A stretch of DNA of 64,000 bases, taken from the NCBI RefSeq assembly GCF_000380505.1, contig NZ_AQYH01000020.1, positions 1-64,000 on the forward strand, given 5' to 3'. Within the stretch, counting starts at the first letter, position 1, and every line of letters begins with the position of its first letter. Of this stretch, positions 8,962 to 17,966 are shown piece by piece. The notes below the pieces were generated by a model. It saw only the letters and a list, made by a program, of their open reading frames with translations, was not told the origin of the DNA and ran no database searches. A program made the position numbers and the translations under genes. This DNA comes from Kaistia granuli DSM 23481 (GTDB lineage: Bacteria; Pseudomonadota; Alphaproteobacteria; Rhizobiales; Kaistiaceae).

Positions 8962-10830
8962 TCAACTTACCAATGCATGCTCGATTCGGGATATGCGTTC
9001 CGCAGCCGTATCATGCCGGGCCGAAGACGCGTCCAGAGTTTCTGGGGGAACGGACGGGTCCGGCTGCGTCCCGGTGGCGACGACCTTGGAGAGCCGCGCC
9101 AGCCGCGCCGCCTCGTCCGGATCGCCGGCGCTAGCCAGAAGGAGGTTGGCCGGGAGTTGCTCCGCCTCCGAAATCACGGCTTCGAACCGTCGTATCTCGT
9201 CCGCGCTCGGTCGGAGTGACGATGGTTCGAAATGGGCCATGGCGAGCTGATCGGCGGCTTGGCGCAGATCGACGGTCGCCGCCGCCGCTTCGTTGACGAG
9301 GGCGCGGCGGTCGTCGCGCGGCAGTGCGGCGAGGCGCGACAGGCCGGCCAGCGCATTGGAGAGCTCGGCGCGCACGGCGACGACGACGCCGACCGGCCAG
9401 ATCCGCGTGAAGATCAGATAGACCAGCAGGTTGCCGAGCAGGATGCCGACAATGCGGTCGCGCGCCGAATCCATGTCCAGGCTGGGCTCGAAGCCCTGCA
9501 GGACCGTGAGCAGGAAGGCGAGACCGATCTGCACGCCGCCATAGGAGATTCGCTCGCTGCCCGACGAAACCCAGGCGGCCGGCAGCATGGCCAGGAACAC
9601 GAGGACCATGAGGCCGCCGACGCTGGTGAGGCTCGGGATGACAAAAAGGATGGCCCCGAGGCCCATGGCCGCGCCGATCAGGCAGCCGACGATCCGCAGC
9701 GTCAGCTTGTGCACGGTTTCACCGGTGGTGCCGAGCGAGGCGACGAAGCAGGTGATCATCGCCGTATGGATGCCCTGCCAGTCAATGCCGGCATAGACGA
9801 CATAGGCGATCATCGCCGCGAGCGTGGTCTTCAGGGCGAAGCGCTGATGCGCCGGGTTCGACAGCGCATCCGCCGCGAAGAACGGTTCCTGCGCCATGGC
9901 GGGCCAGGCCGGGTCGGGATCGGCCATCGCACCGAGCTCCGCCCAGGCTTCGCGCAGGGCGGGATCGCTAGATGACGTCGGTTCCTGTGGCGCGGGAATG
10001 GCGGCCTCTGCGGCGAGCGCCTCGGCAACCAGCCGGCAATACGCGGCGAGGCGGTTTCGCTCGTCGGCGGTCACGGTGGCGGGCAGGGCGGATACGGCGA
10101 GCATCAGCGCGTAACTCTGCTCGATCGCCTGCGCCAGCATGTTCGAGACGCGCTTCGGCACATAGTGCAGGATACGCGTCAGCAAGGCGCGCTGGTCGTG
10201 CTCGGCATTGCCCTCGCGCAACAATTCTCGCAGCCTCTCGAGGCTCGCCGCGTCGTTCCGGACCAGATGCTCTGCCGCGGCCTCGACCCGTTCGCGCACC
10301 GTCGTGCGCAGCAGGGTCGACGGCTTCCAGCCGAGGACCAGGTTGAAACACAGCATCAGCGCCATCGGCATGGTCACCATCTGCCAGGCATAGAGCAGGC
10401 CCCGCGTCACCACTTCGCCGAGCGGCGCGGCGCTGACTAGCGTCAGCGCGAAGGTGATGACCAGCGCCATGTCGGAACCGAGCGGGCCAAGCTTGCTGAC
10501 GGACCCGAGATAGACGAAGGCAAAGGAGGCGAGGGCCATCACGGCCAGCCGGAGGAACGGGACCTCGATGGTCCACCGGGTCAGCAGGAAGACGAGCGCG
10601 ACGAAGACCGTGACGAGGATGGTGGCGCCGATGGCCAGCACGATGTTGGTCGAGGCGTCCTGCTTCATCAGATAGATGATCAGGTAGCAGCCGATCGCCG
10701 GTTCCGGGATCTTGTAGATCATCGCAACGGCGGCAACCAGAGCGCAGAGCAGGGCGACCCGCCATGTCATGCCGAACCGGCCCTCGAAAGGCCGGAGATC
10801 GGCGATGACCTGGTGGATTCGGAGCGACAT
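8962..10830 (-). CDS. mdtO: FUSC-family inner-membrane efflux subunit (MdtO-like)
   Basis: Inner-membrane component of a HlyD/FUSC/TolC-type exporter. The 622-aa protein shows the FUSC layout: an N-terminal block of about six membrane helices (residues 25-165), a soluble helical region (170-325), then a second block of helices (about 335-480, e.g. HTAMITCFVASLGTTGETVHKLTLRIVGC) and a soluble C-terminal tail. FUSC proteins export aromatic acids, antiseptics and related toxic compounds. It sits between the membrane-fusion and outer-membrane subunits with gaps of 5 and 3 bp, so it is surely co-translated with them. Confidence 0.88.
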   Translation of the reverse strand: MSLRIHQVIADLRPFEGRFGMTWRVALLCALVAAVAMIYKIPEPAIGCYLIIYLMKQDASTNIVLAIGATILVTVFVALVFLLTRWTIEVPFLRLAVMALASFAFVYLGSVSKLGPLGSDMALVITFALTLVSAAPLGEVVTRGLLYAWQMVTMPMALMLCFNLVLGWKPSTLLRTTVRERVEAAAEHLVRNDAASLERLRELLREGNAEHDQRALLTRILHYVPKRVSNMLAQAIEQSYALMLAVSALPATVTADERNRLAAYCRLVAEALAAEAAIPAPQEPTSSSDPALREAWAELGAMADPDPAWPAMAQEPFFAADALSNPAHQRFALKTTLAAMIAYVVYAGIDWQGIHTAMITCFVASLGTTGETVHKLTLRIVGCLIGAAMGLGAILFVIPSLTSVGGLMVLVFLAMLPAAWVSSGSERISYGGVQIGLAFLLTVLQGFEPSLDMDSARDRIVGILLGNLLVYLIFTRIWPVGVVVAVRAELSNALAGLSRLAALPRDDRRALVNEAAAATVDLRQAADQLAMAHFEPSSLRPSADEIRRFEAVISEAEQLPANLLLASAGDPDEAARLARLSKVVATGTQPDPSVPPETLDASSARHDTAAERISRIEHALVS

Positions 10831-10835
10831 CGGAG

Positions 10836-11879
10836 TCAGCAGCGCTCGGCGCTATGGATGGTGGCGAGCGCCGAGGCGCCGACGCGCATCAGATCCGGCG
10901 GCGGGTTGTCCAGCAGGATGCGGACGGGGAATCGTTGCGCGATCCGCACCCAGTTCAGCGTCTTCGGAACATAGGGCAGGTTGCGCGGGATCATCAGGAT
11001 TTCCTCCGAGCTGACACCCCAGCCGATGCCGGTGACGCGGCCGCGAAGCGGGATAGAGCGATTGGCCATCACATAGCCGGTGGCGCAGGCGCCGACTTCG
11101 ATCTGACTGAGCTCCGTCTCGCGGAAGGCGGCGGTGACGAACCAATTCTCGGTATCGATCAGGGTGAACACCGACTGGCCGGTGATGACGAACTGGCCGG
11201 TGGCGACGGTCAGACCAGCCACCAGCCCGTCATGCGGCGAGCGAACCTCTGTATCGGCGAGGTTCCGTTCGGCCAGCGCCAGGGCGGCGCGGCGCGCCGA
11301 GACCAGCGCTTCGGCGCCGTCCAGCGTGCTGACCAGGGCGTCGGCCGCCTCGCGCTGCGCCAGCGCCTGGTTCAGGCTGATCGTCGCGTCGCGCTTGGCG
11401 GTCGCCGCGTCGTCGACCTGCTGGGCGGTGACATAGCCCTTGGGACGAAGCGCGGTCAGGCGCTCCAGCGTCTGCGTGGCGAGGTCGAGGTTGACGCGTG
11501 CGCGCGAGATCTGCTCGCTGGCGATCGCGGCGTTGGACGTCTCGGCGCGGATCGTCCGCTGCTGGGTCGAGAGCGCCGCCTCGGCGATCTGCAGGTCGGC
11601 CTTCGTCTGCTCGACGGCGAGGCGATAGGGAACCGGGTCGATGGCGAACAGCAGATCGCCGCGCTTCACCCGGTCATTGTCCTTGACCGCGATCTGGATG
11701 ATGCGGCCGGGCACGGTCGAGGAGATGTTGACCAAATCGGCCTGGATGACCGCGTCTTCCGACATCGGATTCAGCTCGCTATGACGCAGATAGGTCCAGC
11801 CCAGCACGGCTGCTCCCGCGACGATCCCGAGACCCACGACGGCTCCGAGCGCCTTGCCGAGCTTGCCTGGCGTTGCCAT
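10836..11879 (-). CDS. mdtN: HlyD/EmrA-family periplasmic adaptor (MdtN-like)
   Basis: Membrane-fusion protein linking the FUSC pump to the TolC channel. The 347-aa protein has one N-terminal membrane helix (about residues 12-29), a biotinyl-lipoyl hairpin first half (VSSTVPGRI-type segment ISSTVPGRIIQIAVKDNDRVKRGDLLFAIDP), a long alpha-hairpin (about 75-190) and the second lipoyl half (TEVRSPHDGLVAGLTVATGQFV). These are the classical MFP parts. Gaps to the neighbouring operon genes are 3 and 5 bp. Confidence 0.9.
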   Translation of the reverse strand: MATPGKLGKALGAVVGLGIVAGAAVLGWTYLRHSELNPMSEDAVIQADLVNISSTVPGRIIQIAVKDNDRVKRGDLLFAIDPVPYRLAVEQTKADLQIAEAALSTQQRTIRAETSNAAIASEQISRARVNLDLATQTLERLTALRPKGYVTAQQVDDAATAKRDATISLNQALAQREAADALVSTLDGAEALVSARRAALALAERNLADTEVRSPHDGLVAGLTVATGQFVITGQSVFTLIDTENWFVTAAFRETELSQIEVGACATGYVMANRSIPLRGRVTGIGWGVSSEEILMIPRNLPYVPKTLNWVRIAQRFPVRILLDNPPPDLMRVGASALATIHSAERC

Positions 11880-11882
11880 GAA

Positions 11883-12155
11883 TCAGTTTCCGAAGAAGAG
11901 GAGGGAGGTGGCGAAGGCGATGCCCGCCGCGAGGCAGACATAGACGAACAACCGCAGCGGCAGCCGATCGTCGAGCCCGATGAAAACGAAGACGACGCGC
12001 ACCAGCACGGCGCCGAGGATCCCGACGACGGCGCAAGCGAGCCAGGCCGGAAAATAGGACCCGAACAGGGGGATGGACGGAGCCTGCGCCTGCATACAGC
12101 CGCCCAATGCGATCGCGGCGAACGGCGCCAAGCGAGCGCAGGACACAAGTCTCAT
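11883..12155 (-). CDS. ytcA: YtcA-like small membrane lipoprotein
   Basis: A 90-aa protein with a lipoprotein signal ending in the lipobox ALGGC (about residue 20), followed by two hydrophobic segments (about 37-58 and 68-87) separated by the short polar stretch GLDDRLPLR. This small two-helix lipoprotein, first gene of an mdtNOP-type operon, matches the YtcA family, whose E. coli member also precedes mdtN. Function of YtcA is unknown; context suggests a structural or assembly role in the pump. Confidence 0.8.
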   Translation of the reverse strand: MRLVSCARLAPFAAIALGGCMQAQAPSIPLFGSYFPAWLACAVVGILGAVLVRVVFVFIGLDDRLPLRLFVYVCLAAGIAFATSLLFFGN

Positions 12156-12311
12156 GAGACGCCAACCCCCAAATTCCGAGCGCGGCGGCCCGTCTTCATT
12201 CCGCTGACAGACTACCAGTTTTGACCGGGCGGGTGCAACCGAGGGTGTTGCATGGCACAGGGGAAAGCCGCCCCGGACGGCCGTGCCGTCCCGGAAAGTT
12301 GCCTGGCCGTG

Positions 12312-12965
12312 TCAGAGTTTGTCGTCGTATCGGGCCGATGCCGCCGCCAGCGCCGAAAAATCGTCGGAGCAAATGAAGGAGCGCAACGCGTTGAACTTCG
12401 CCTTGTCCCAGCCGTAGATGCCGAGCGCGAGCAGGCTGTCGACGGTCTCGGCCGGAAAGCGCTGGCGGATCGGCGTGGCGGGGTTGCCGGCGACGATCGT
12501 GTAGGGGGCGACGTCCTTGGTCACGATGGCGCCCGACGCGATGACGGCACCCTCGCCAACCGTGATGCCGGGCATCAGCATGGCGCGCATACCGATCCAG
12601 GCGCCGTCGGCGATGGTGGTGTCGCCCTTGCCCTTGTAGGCGTCCAGGATGACTTCGGCGAAGGGGTAGAGGCTGAACCAGTCCGTTCGATGGGTGTGGT
12701 TGCCGCCCATCAGGATGACCGCCTCGGCGCCGATGCAGACATAGTCGCCGATATGGAGCTGATCGATGGTCCAGAGCGGGTCCCAGCTCTTGGCGCTGTA
12801 CTCATCGCCGTAGAGATAGCGCACCACGCTCTCCTCGAAGGAGCCCGTCCAGGCGTTGCTGTAGTAGCTGTTCGTGCCCCGGATATGGATGTTGGGGTTG
12901 GAAACGGTTTCGTGCAGTCGCTCGACGATCGACCAGTGCTTGGTAGACGGTTTGGGCTCGTTCAT
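12312..12965 (-). CDS. CatB-like hexapeptide-repeat acetyltransferase (xenobiotic acyltransferase family)
   Basis: A 217-aa left-handed beta-helix acyltransferase. The sequence has the XAT signature region with GNHTHRTDW (catalytic histidine area; chloramphenicol/streptogramin acetyltransferases have a comparable histidine loop), and hexapeptide repeats at IGDYVCIGAEAVILMGG and IADGAWIGMRAMLMPGITVGEGAVIASGAIVTKDVAPYTIVAGNPA. Acetyl-CoA is the expected donor. Such proteins include antibiotic acetyltransferases and sugar O-acetyltransferases; the substrate cannot be told from sequence. The ATG at 12963-12965 gives a standard N-terminus; an upstream in-frame extension to 13058 looks non-coding. 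Divergent from the Gfo/Idh/MocA gene. Confidence 0.85.
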   Translation of the reverse strand: MNEPKPSTKHWSIVERLHETVSNPNIHIRGTNSYYSNAWTGSFEESVVRYLYGDEYSAKSWDPLWTIDQLHIGDYVCIGAEAVILMGGNHTHRTDWFSLYPFAEVILDAYKGKGDTTIADGAWIGMRAMLMPGITVGEGAVIASGAIVTKDVAPYTIVAGNPATPIRQRFPAETVDSLLALGIYGWDKAKFNALRSFICSDDFSALAAASARYDDKL

Positions 12966-13232
12966 GATCTTGGCTTCGTTCTCGGGGGGCGGCCGCGCGC
13001 GATCTGGGGGCTCGCCGATCATGGCGAGCTGGATAGCAACCTCGCCCGCACGTCGCAATGCGTGGGCGCCGGCTTGTCAGTCTGCGGGCGTCCGCTTCCG
13101 TGCTTTCCGAGCTTGTTCCCGAACCGAAGCCGTCGCTATCATCTGGCAGCGCAACGAAGCGGTGCGCCATCCATGCCGCGGAGGGAAGAGGCCGGGGCAT
13201 GGCTTCAAGCGGGACCGGGAGGAAGGGTCGAT

Positions 13233-14279
13233 ATGCGTCTGCTCATTCTGGGCACGGGAGGCATGGCGAACCAACATGCCAAAAATTTCTCCGCCATCGA
13301 GGGCGTCAGCGTCGTTGGCGGCGTCGACGTCGTGCCGGAGCGCCTGGCCGGCTTCTGCGCCGAGCATGGGATCGTCCGGCAGTTCGCCACCCTCGATGAG
13401 GCACTGGCATGGGGCGAGTTCGACGCGGTGGCGAACGTAACACCCGACCGCATCCATCATCCGACCACGATGCAGGCGATCGCCGCCGGCAAGCATGTCT
13501 TCTGCGAGAAGCCGCTGGCGACCGACGCGGCAAAGGCGATGGAGATGACCGAGGCGATGGAAGCCTCCGGCAAGGTCGGCATGGTCAACTTCACCTACCG
13601 CAATTCGCCCGCCCTGCAGAAGGGTCGCGAGATCGTGCTGTCGGGCGAGCTCGGGCCGGTCCGCCATGTCGAGGCGTCCTATCTACAGAGCTGGCTCGTC
13701 GCCAAAGCCTGGGGCGACTGGCAGACCGACAGCAAATGGCTCTGGCGGCTTTCGAGAAAACACGGCTCGAACGGCACGCTCGGCGACATCGGCATTCACA
13801 TCGTCGATTTCGCTTCCTATGGCAGCGGTCTCGACATCGCGCATGTGTTCGGCCGGCTGAAGACCTTCGACAAGGGGCCGGGAAACCGCATCGGCGAATA
13901 TGATCTCGACGCCAATGACAGCTTCACCATGAACGTCGATTTTTCAACCGGCGCGCTCGGCGTCATCCATGCGACGCGGATGGGAGCCGGCCATCTCGAC
14001 GAGCTGCATCTGCGGATCTTCTGCCAGAAGGGCGCGCTGGAGATCAATTACAACACCGGCGTCTCGACGCTGCGCGTCTGCCGGGGCGACGACCTCGATA
14101 CGGCCACCTGGCGCGAGGTGCCGCTTGAGCCGGTCGAGACCAATTATCAGCGCTTCGTCGCCGCCGTCCGGGCCGGCAAGGCGCAGGAGCCGACCTTCCG
14201 CCGCGCCGCCGCGATCCAGAAGGTGCTGGACCTGGCGCAGCTGTCCAATGGAAGCCGGCGGGACGAAGCCGTGTCATGA
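13233..14279 (+). CDS. Gfo/Idh/MocA-family NAD(P)-dependent oxidoreductase
   Basis: A 348-aa sugar-type dehydrogenase. The N-terminal Rossmann domain opens with LLILGTGGMANQHAKNF, continues with DAVANVTPDRIHHPTTMQAIAAGKHVFCEKPLA (the EKP motif, about residue 94) and the C-terminal half is the alpha/beta substrate domain (HGSNGTLGDIGIHIVDFA with the conserved GDIGxH). The open frame extends far upstream, but the ATG at 13233 is preceded by AGGAAGGG and starts exactly at the Rossmann strand. Members oxidise or epimerise sugars, inositols and similar compounds; no specific substrate is assigned. Confidence 0.88.
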   Translation: MRLLILGTGGMANQHAKNFSAIEGVSVVGGVDVVPERLAGFCAEHGIVRQFATLDEALAWGEFDAVANVTPDRIHHPTTMQAIAAGKHVFCEKPLATDAAKAMEMTEAMEASGKVGMVNFTYRNSPALQKGREIVLSGELGPVRHVEASYLQSWLVAKAWGDWQTDSKWLWRLSRKHGSNGTLGDIGIHIVDFASYGSGLDIAHVFGRLKTFDKGPGNRIGEYDLDANDSFTMNVDFSTGALGVIHATRMGAGHLDELHLRIFCQKGALEINYNTGVSTLRVCRGDDLDTATWREVPLEPVETNYQRFVAAVRAGKAQEPTFRRAAAIQKVLDLAQLSNGSRRDEAVS

Positions 14280-14292
14280 TGGCAGAGGGCGC

Positions 14293-14314
14293 GGCAGGGC
14301 CTGCGCGCCCTGCC
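14293..14314. terminator. Inverted repeat between convergent genes (candidate terminator)
   Basis: GGCAGGG, an 8-base loop and CCCTGCC form a perfect 7-bp GC stem between the stop of the oxidoreductase gene and the stop of the convergent gtrA-like gene. There is no U-tract, so intrinsic termination is only plausible. Confidence 0.4.
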
Positions 14315-14325
14315 TCGCCGCTTGC

Positions 14326-14724
14326 TCAGACCCGGAACACCCAGAGCCGCGCGGTCAGGTAGTTCCAGGCGAAGACGACCGGGACGCTCAGGACCTTGGC
14401 CACCGCAGGCGGCAGCAGGGTGGCGAGGGCGGCGACCAGAACGGTCGAGATCAGCAGGCCGGTCAGCGTCGAGGCGCCGAATTTCAGCGCCTGGACCGGA
14501 TTATGGCCGACTCCGAACGTCCAGGATCGGTTGAGTGCGTAGCTGACGACGATGCCGCAGGAATAGGAAACCAGATTGGCCGGCGCCGGCGGCGCTCCTG
14601 CCGCGACCAGCGCGGTGAAGAGGCTGATGTCGAGCAGCGTGGTGATCGCGCCCACTGCCGCGAAGCGCAGCAGCGTATCGAAGCGCCGCGCGGGTGGGCC
14701 GAGCGGGCCGGAAGGCGACAGCAT
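14326..14724 (-). CDS. GtrA-family membrane protein (lipid-linked sugar flippase)
   Basis: A 132-aa protein of four predicted membrane helices typical of GtrA: LRFAAVGAITTLLDISLFTALV, NLVSYSCGIVVSYALNRSWTF (with the family-conserved N-x-x-W-T-F), LTGLLISTVLVAALATLLPP and a final helix ending NYLTARLWVFRV. GtrA proteins are thought to flip polyprenyl-phosphate-linked sugars across the inner membrane. The ATG at 14722-14724 overlaps the stop of the GT2 gene by one base; the gene order GT2-gtrA is that of O-antigen glucosylation (gtr) modules. Confidence 0.88.
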   Translation of the reverse strand: MLSPSGPLGPPARRFDTLLRFAAVGAITTLLDISLFTALVAAGAPPAPANLVSYSCGIVVSYALNRSWTFGVGHNPVQALKFGASTLTGLLISTVLVAALATLLPPAVAKVLSVPVVFAWNYLTARLWVFRV

Positions 14725-15713
14725 CAACCCGCCTCCAGATCCGGGATCGTCAGCTTGTAGACGCGCCGGTTGTCGGCGTTCACCGTCTCTTCGACGATCG
14801 GCTTCGGCCGGTGCTTCGCCTGCATGAAGATGCGGCCGACATATTCGCCGACGATACCGAGGAAGACGGCGTTGAGCGTGATCGAGAGCAGCAGCAGCAT
14901 GGTCGTCGTGGCGAAGCCGGCCGGCCAGTCCTGGCCGAACAGCAGCTTGCCGACCAGATAGCCGAACAGCAGCAGCAGCGTCACCGTGCCGACGACCAGG
15001 CTCGCTATCGAGGCGAGCCGCAACGGGGCGAGCGAATGGTTGAGAATGCCGTCGACCGCGAGCGCCAGCATGGCGCGGAACGGGAATTTGCTGCCGCCGG
15101 TGACGCGGGCCTGCCGGTCATATTCGAAACCGACCTGCGAAAAACCCATGGCGCTGATCAGGCCGCGCAGATAGGGCGAGGTATCGTCGACCTGCCGGAG
15201 CTCGTTCAGGATGCGGCGATCGACGAGGCGGAACTCACCGGCGTTGACGGGCAGGTCATCTTCGCTCAACGCATTGATGAAACGATAGAAACCGCGCCGG
15301 ATCTGGATGGTGAACCAGCCGTCCTGCAACGAACGGCGGATGCCGTAGACGACCTGGTGGCCCTCGCGCCAGCGGGCCAGCATGGCGGGAATATGGTGCG
15401 GCGGGTCTTGTAGGTCGCAGTCGATCTGCACCGAACAGTCACCGTTCGCAGCCTTGTAAGCGGTGAGCAGCGAGAGCTGGTAGCCGACGTTGCGGCTGAA
15501 GCGGATGACGCGCACGCGGGGATCCCTGGCGGCGATCTCCTTCAGAAGCTCGAAGGTCCGGTCGGTCGAGTGGTTGTCGGTGAAGATGATCTCATAGTCG
15601 TATTCCGGCAGGCCGACGAAGGTATCGGCAATCGCCTCATAGGCGCGCCGCACGTTTCCTTCCTCGTTGAAGGCAGGCACCAGAACAGAGACGAGCGGTT
15701 TGGCATTTCCCAT
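14724..15713 (-). CDS. GT2 polyprenyl-phosphate glycosyltransferase (GtrB/DPM1-like)
   Basis: A 329-aa membrane-anchored glycosyltransferase. The GT-A catalytic domain begins VSVLVPAFNEEGNVRRAYEA and carries DNHSTDRT, the nucleotide-metal region QIDCDLQDPP (D-x-D type) and the acceptor region DDLPVNAGEFRLVDR; two membrane helices close the protein (about 235-257 and 270-292), as in GtrB. It is expected to move a sugar from a nucleotide donor to undecaprenyl phosphate on the cytosolic face. Upstream open frame to 15848 is not used: the ATG at 15711-15713 overlaps the preceding gene's stop by one base and begins directly before the catalytic fold. Confidence 0.9.
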   Translation of the reverse strand: MGNAKPLVSVLVPAFNEEGNVRRAYEAIADTFVGLPEYDYEIIFTDNHSTDRTFELLKEIAARDPRVRVIRFSRNVGYQLSLLTAYKAANGDCSVQIDCDLQDPPHHIPAMLARWREGHQVVYGIRRSLQDGWFTIQIRRGFYRFINALSEDDLPVNAGEFRLVDRRILNELRQVDDTSPYLRGLISAMGFSQVGFEYDRQARVTGGSKFPFRAMLALAVDGILNHSLAPLRLASIASLVVGTVTLLLLFGYLVGKLLFGQDWPAGFATTTMLLLLSITLNAVFLGIVGEYVGRIFMQAKHRPKPIVEETVNADNRRVYKLTIPDLEAG

Positions 15714-16708
15714 CACGGCACCTCGGCAGCAAAGGCCATCGCTGCGCGGTCGGTGCGCCGGTCGGCCTCGACGGAGGAGGCGCGATACCACGTCACGGTG
15801 CGTGCGATGCCCTCGGAGAGCGGAATGCGCGCCTGCCATCCGAGCCATTGGCGCGCCAAGTCGGTCGACCCACGGAGATCGGGGGCTCCGGATGTGGCAT
15901 GGCCGTCACCATACGAAATGGAGGCCGGATCGGCCCCGGTATGCGCGATCACCAGCTCGGCCATCTGGCGCATGGTCGGTGCGAGGCCGCTGGCGACGTT
16001 GACGATCGCCGCCTTCGGCAGGGAGGCTGTGCCCAGGCGCATCAGGGCCTCGATGACATCGTCGACATGAACCAGATCGCGCCTATCCGTCGGGTGGCGC
16101 ACGAGGGTTTGCTCGCCGGCGAGGCAGCGCTGGATCAGGAGCGGCAGCAGATAGTCGGTAGACTGGGCCGGCCCATAGGTGAGCGCCAGTCGGGCGGTGG
16201 CGACGGGGAAGGGCAGGCGCGGCTGGAGCGCGGCGCAGATCTGGGTGGCGGCGACGAGCCCGGCACCATAGGCGGTAAACGGCGCCTCGCGAACATCCTC
16301 GCGATAGGGGGAGGGAGCCGCGCCATATTCGGCGAGTGATCCGGCGCGGACAAGTCTGCTTGCCGGGCGGGGGGCGGCGGCGGCGGCGGCGAGCAGACCG
16401 ATCAGCCCCAGCAGATCCTCGCGAGCAACGTCCCGCACATCGTCGAGGCTCCGATCTTCCCGCCGGCGCGGCCGCGCGGCGAGATGGAAGATCAGCTCGG
16501 GCTGTACCTCTCCCAAGCAGTGCTTGAGTTCGTCCTCGTCCCTGAGATCAAAGCCGTGGCGGGTGACGCGGCCGTCGAAGGGCCGCAGCCTTTGGGTGTC
16601 GGACCCAGGCCGAATGATCGCATGCACGGAATGACCGGCGGCCAGGCAGGCGGCGACCAGATGGGAGCCGATAAAGCCTGCGCCGCCTGTTACAAGGACC
16701 CGCGACAT
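15713..16708 (-). CDS. NAD-dependent epimerase/dehydratase-family protein (extended SDR), catalytic Lys absent
   Basis: A 331-aa extended short-chain dehydrogenase of the sugar epimerase/reductase type: the NAD(P) motif TGGAGFIGSHL at residues 7-17, FHLAARP near 75, S124 in RAGSLAEYG and Y147 in FTAYGAGLV. In normal members the tyrosine is followed by three residues and a lysine; here position 151 is leucine. The likely role is 4-keto reduction or epimerisation of the CDP-sugar made by the adjacent genes, but the lost lysine makes the chemistry uncertain. A strong GGAGG precedes the ATG. Confidence 0.8.
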   Translation of the reverse strand: MSRVLVTGGAGFIGSHLVAACLAAGHSVHAIIRPGSDTQRLRPFDGRVTRHGFDLRDEDELKHCLGEVQPELIFHLAARPRRREDRSLDDVRDVAREDLLGLIGLLAAAAAAPRPASRLVRAGSLAEYGAAPSPYREDVREAPFTAYGAGLVAATQICAALQPRLPFPVATARLALTYGPAQSTDYLLPLLIQRCLAGEQTLVRHPTDRRDLVHVDDVIEALMRLGTASLPKAAIVNVASGLAPTMRQMAELVIAHTGADPASISYGDGHATSGAPDLRGSTDLARQWLGWQARIPLSEGIARTVTWYRASSVEADRRTDRAAMAFAAEVP

Positions 16709-16740
16709 CTCCGCCGCCTCCGATCGTCGGTCGACCCGGA

Positions 16741-17964
16741 TCAGTTCACCAGCACAGGACGCGGCAAGGGCACCAGAAACCGGCCGCCACGGGCCGAAAA
16801 CGCGCTCTGCTGCTGGCGGATCTCGTCAAAGAAATTCCAGGCCAGGACCAGCAGAACATCGGGCCTCTGTTCCTCCAGCGCGTCGAGCGAGCGGATGGGG
16901 ATCTTCATCCCTGGCGAATAGAGCCCCTGCTTCAGGGTGTTGCGATCGACGAGATAGTCGAGGGTTTCGGGGCCGATCTTGAAATAGTTGAGCAAGGTGT
17001 TGCCCTTGGCCGGGGCGCCATAGCCGGCGATGTTGAGACCCGCTTGCTTGAGTTCGGCCAGCATGGCGATCAACTCGCCTCGTACCTGTTCGATCCGGGC
17101 GGCAAAGTCCTCGTAGGTCTCGACCGCCAGCATGCCGGCATCGCGTTCCTCGGCCAGCATTTCCGCGACGATCGCCTTCGGCGTCGTTGCCGCTGCCGTC
17201 CGCTTCAGGAACACCCGCATCGATCCGCCATGCACGCCGAGACGGTGGACGTCGACGACTTCCAGATCGAAGAAGGCGCCGAGTTTGACCAGCGACAGCA
17301 GGCTGAATTCGGAGACATGCTCGTGATAGACGGTGTCGAACTCGTTGCCGGCGATGAGGTTCTTCGCCCATGGCACCTCGATCACGAAGACGCCGTCCTC
17401 GGCGAGCCAATGATCGACGCCGGCCATGAAGTCATGCAGGTCGCCGATATGGTTGAAGGTGTTGGTGGTCACGATCACCTTAGCCTTGCCGTATTTCTCG
17501 GCCAGCGCCGCGCCGGACGCGGCCGTGAAATAGCCGACGTCGACATCGACGCCGCGCGAACGGGCGATTTCGGCCAGATTGGCGGCCGGATCAACGCCGA
17601 TGGTTCGGCAGCCGAGCTTGTTGCAGGCCGATAGGAGCAGCCCGTCATTGCAGCCGATGTCGACGACGAGGTCGGACCCAGCTTCCTTTTTCATGATTTC
17701 GGCAAGCTCGCCGAAATGCGTGTGCATCAGCGTCGCACCAGACGGGACGTAGAGATAGTGCTCGAAGAAGCCCTCTGGAACCTGGTCTTCCACCTCGATT
17801 AGCCCGCATTCCAGGCATACCTGCGTGTCGAGCGGGTAGACCGGTTGTTGCTTCAGCACGTCCTCCGAGCGGACGAAGCTGTTGGCGGGAGGGTGGTCGC
17901 CCATTGGCAGGAATACATGCGGTGAGGGCGCCAGGCAGGCACGGCAACGGGTCATGAGGGCCAT
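16741..17964 (-). CDS. Sugar C-methyltransferase (NovU/TylC3-like, three-domain)
   Basis: A 407-aa class I SAM-dependent methyltransferase with the layout of nucleotide-sugar C-methyltransferases: an N-terminal zinc-binding domain (C-R-A-C at about 8-11 and CLECGL near 50), a Rossmann SAM domain with VVDIGCNDGLLLSACNKLG (about 100-118), and a C-terminal domain with GYGAPAKGNTLLNYF. Enzymes of this build put a methyl group on a carbon next to a keto group of 4-keto-6-deoxy sugars (e.g. C3 in mycarose and noviose C5). Its place beside rfbF-G-H genes points to a branched-chain CDP-sugar. Confidence 0.87.
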   Translation of the reverse strand: MALMTRCRACLAPSPHVFLPMGDHPPANSFVRSEDVLKQQPVYPLDTQVCLECGLIEVEDQVPEGFFEHYLYVPSGATLMHTHFGELAEIMKKEAGSDLVVDIGCNDGLLLSACNKLGCRTIGVDPAANLAEIARSRGVDVDVGYFTAASGAALAEKYGKAKVIVTTNTFNHIGDLHDFMAGVDHWLAEDGVFVIEVPWAKNLIAGNEFDTVYHEHVSEFSLLSLVKLGAFFDLEVVDVHRLGVHGGSMRVFLKRTAAATTPKAIVAEMLAEERDAGMLAVETYEDFAARIEQVRGELIAMLAELKQAGLNIAGYGAPAKGNTLLNYFKIGPETLDYLVDRNTLKQGLYSPGMKIPIRSLDALEEQRPDVLLVLAWNFFDEIRQQQSAFSARGGRFLVPLPRPVLVN

Positions 17965-17966
17965 CG

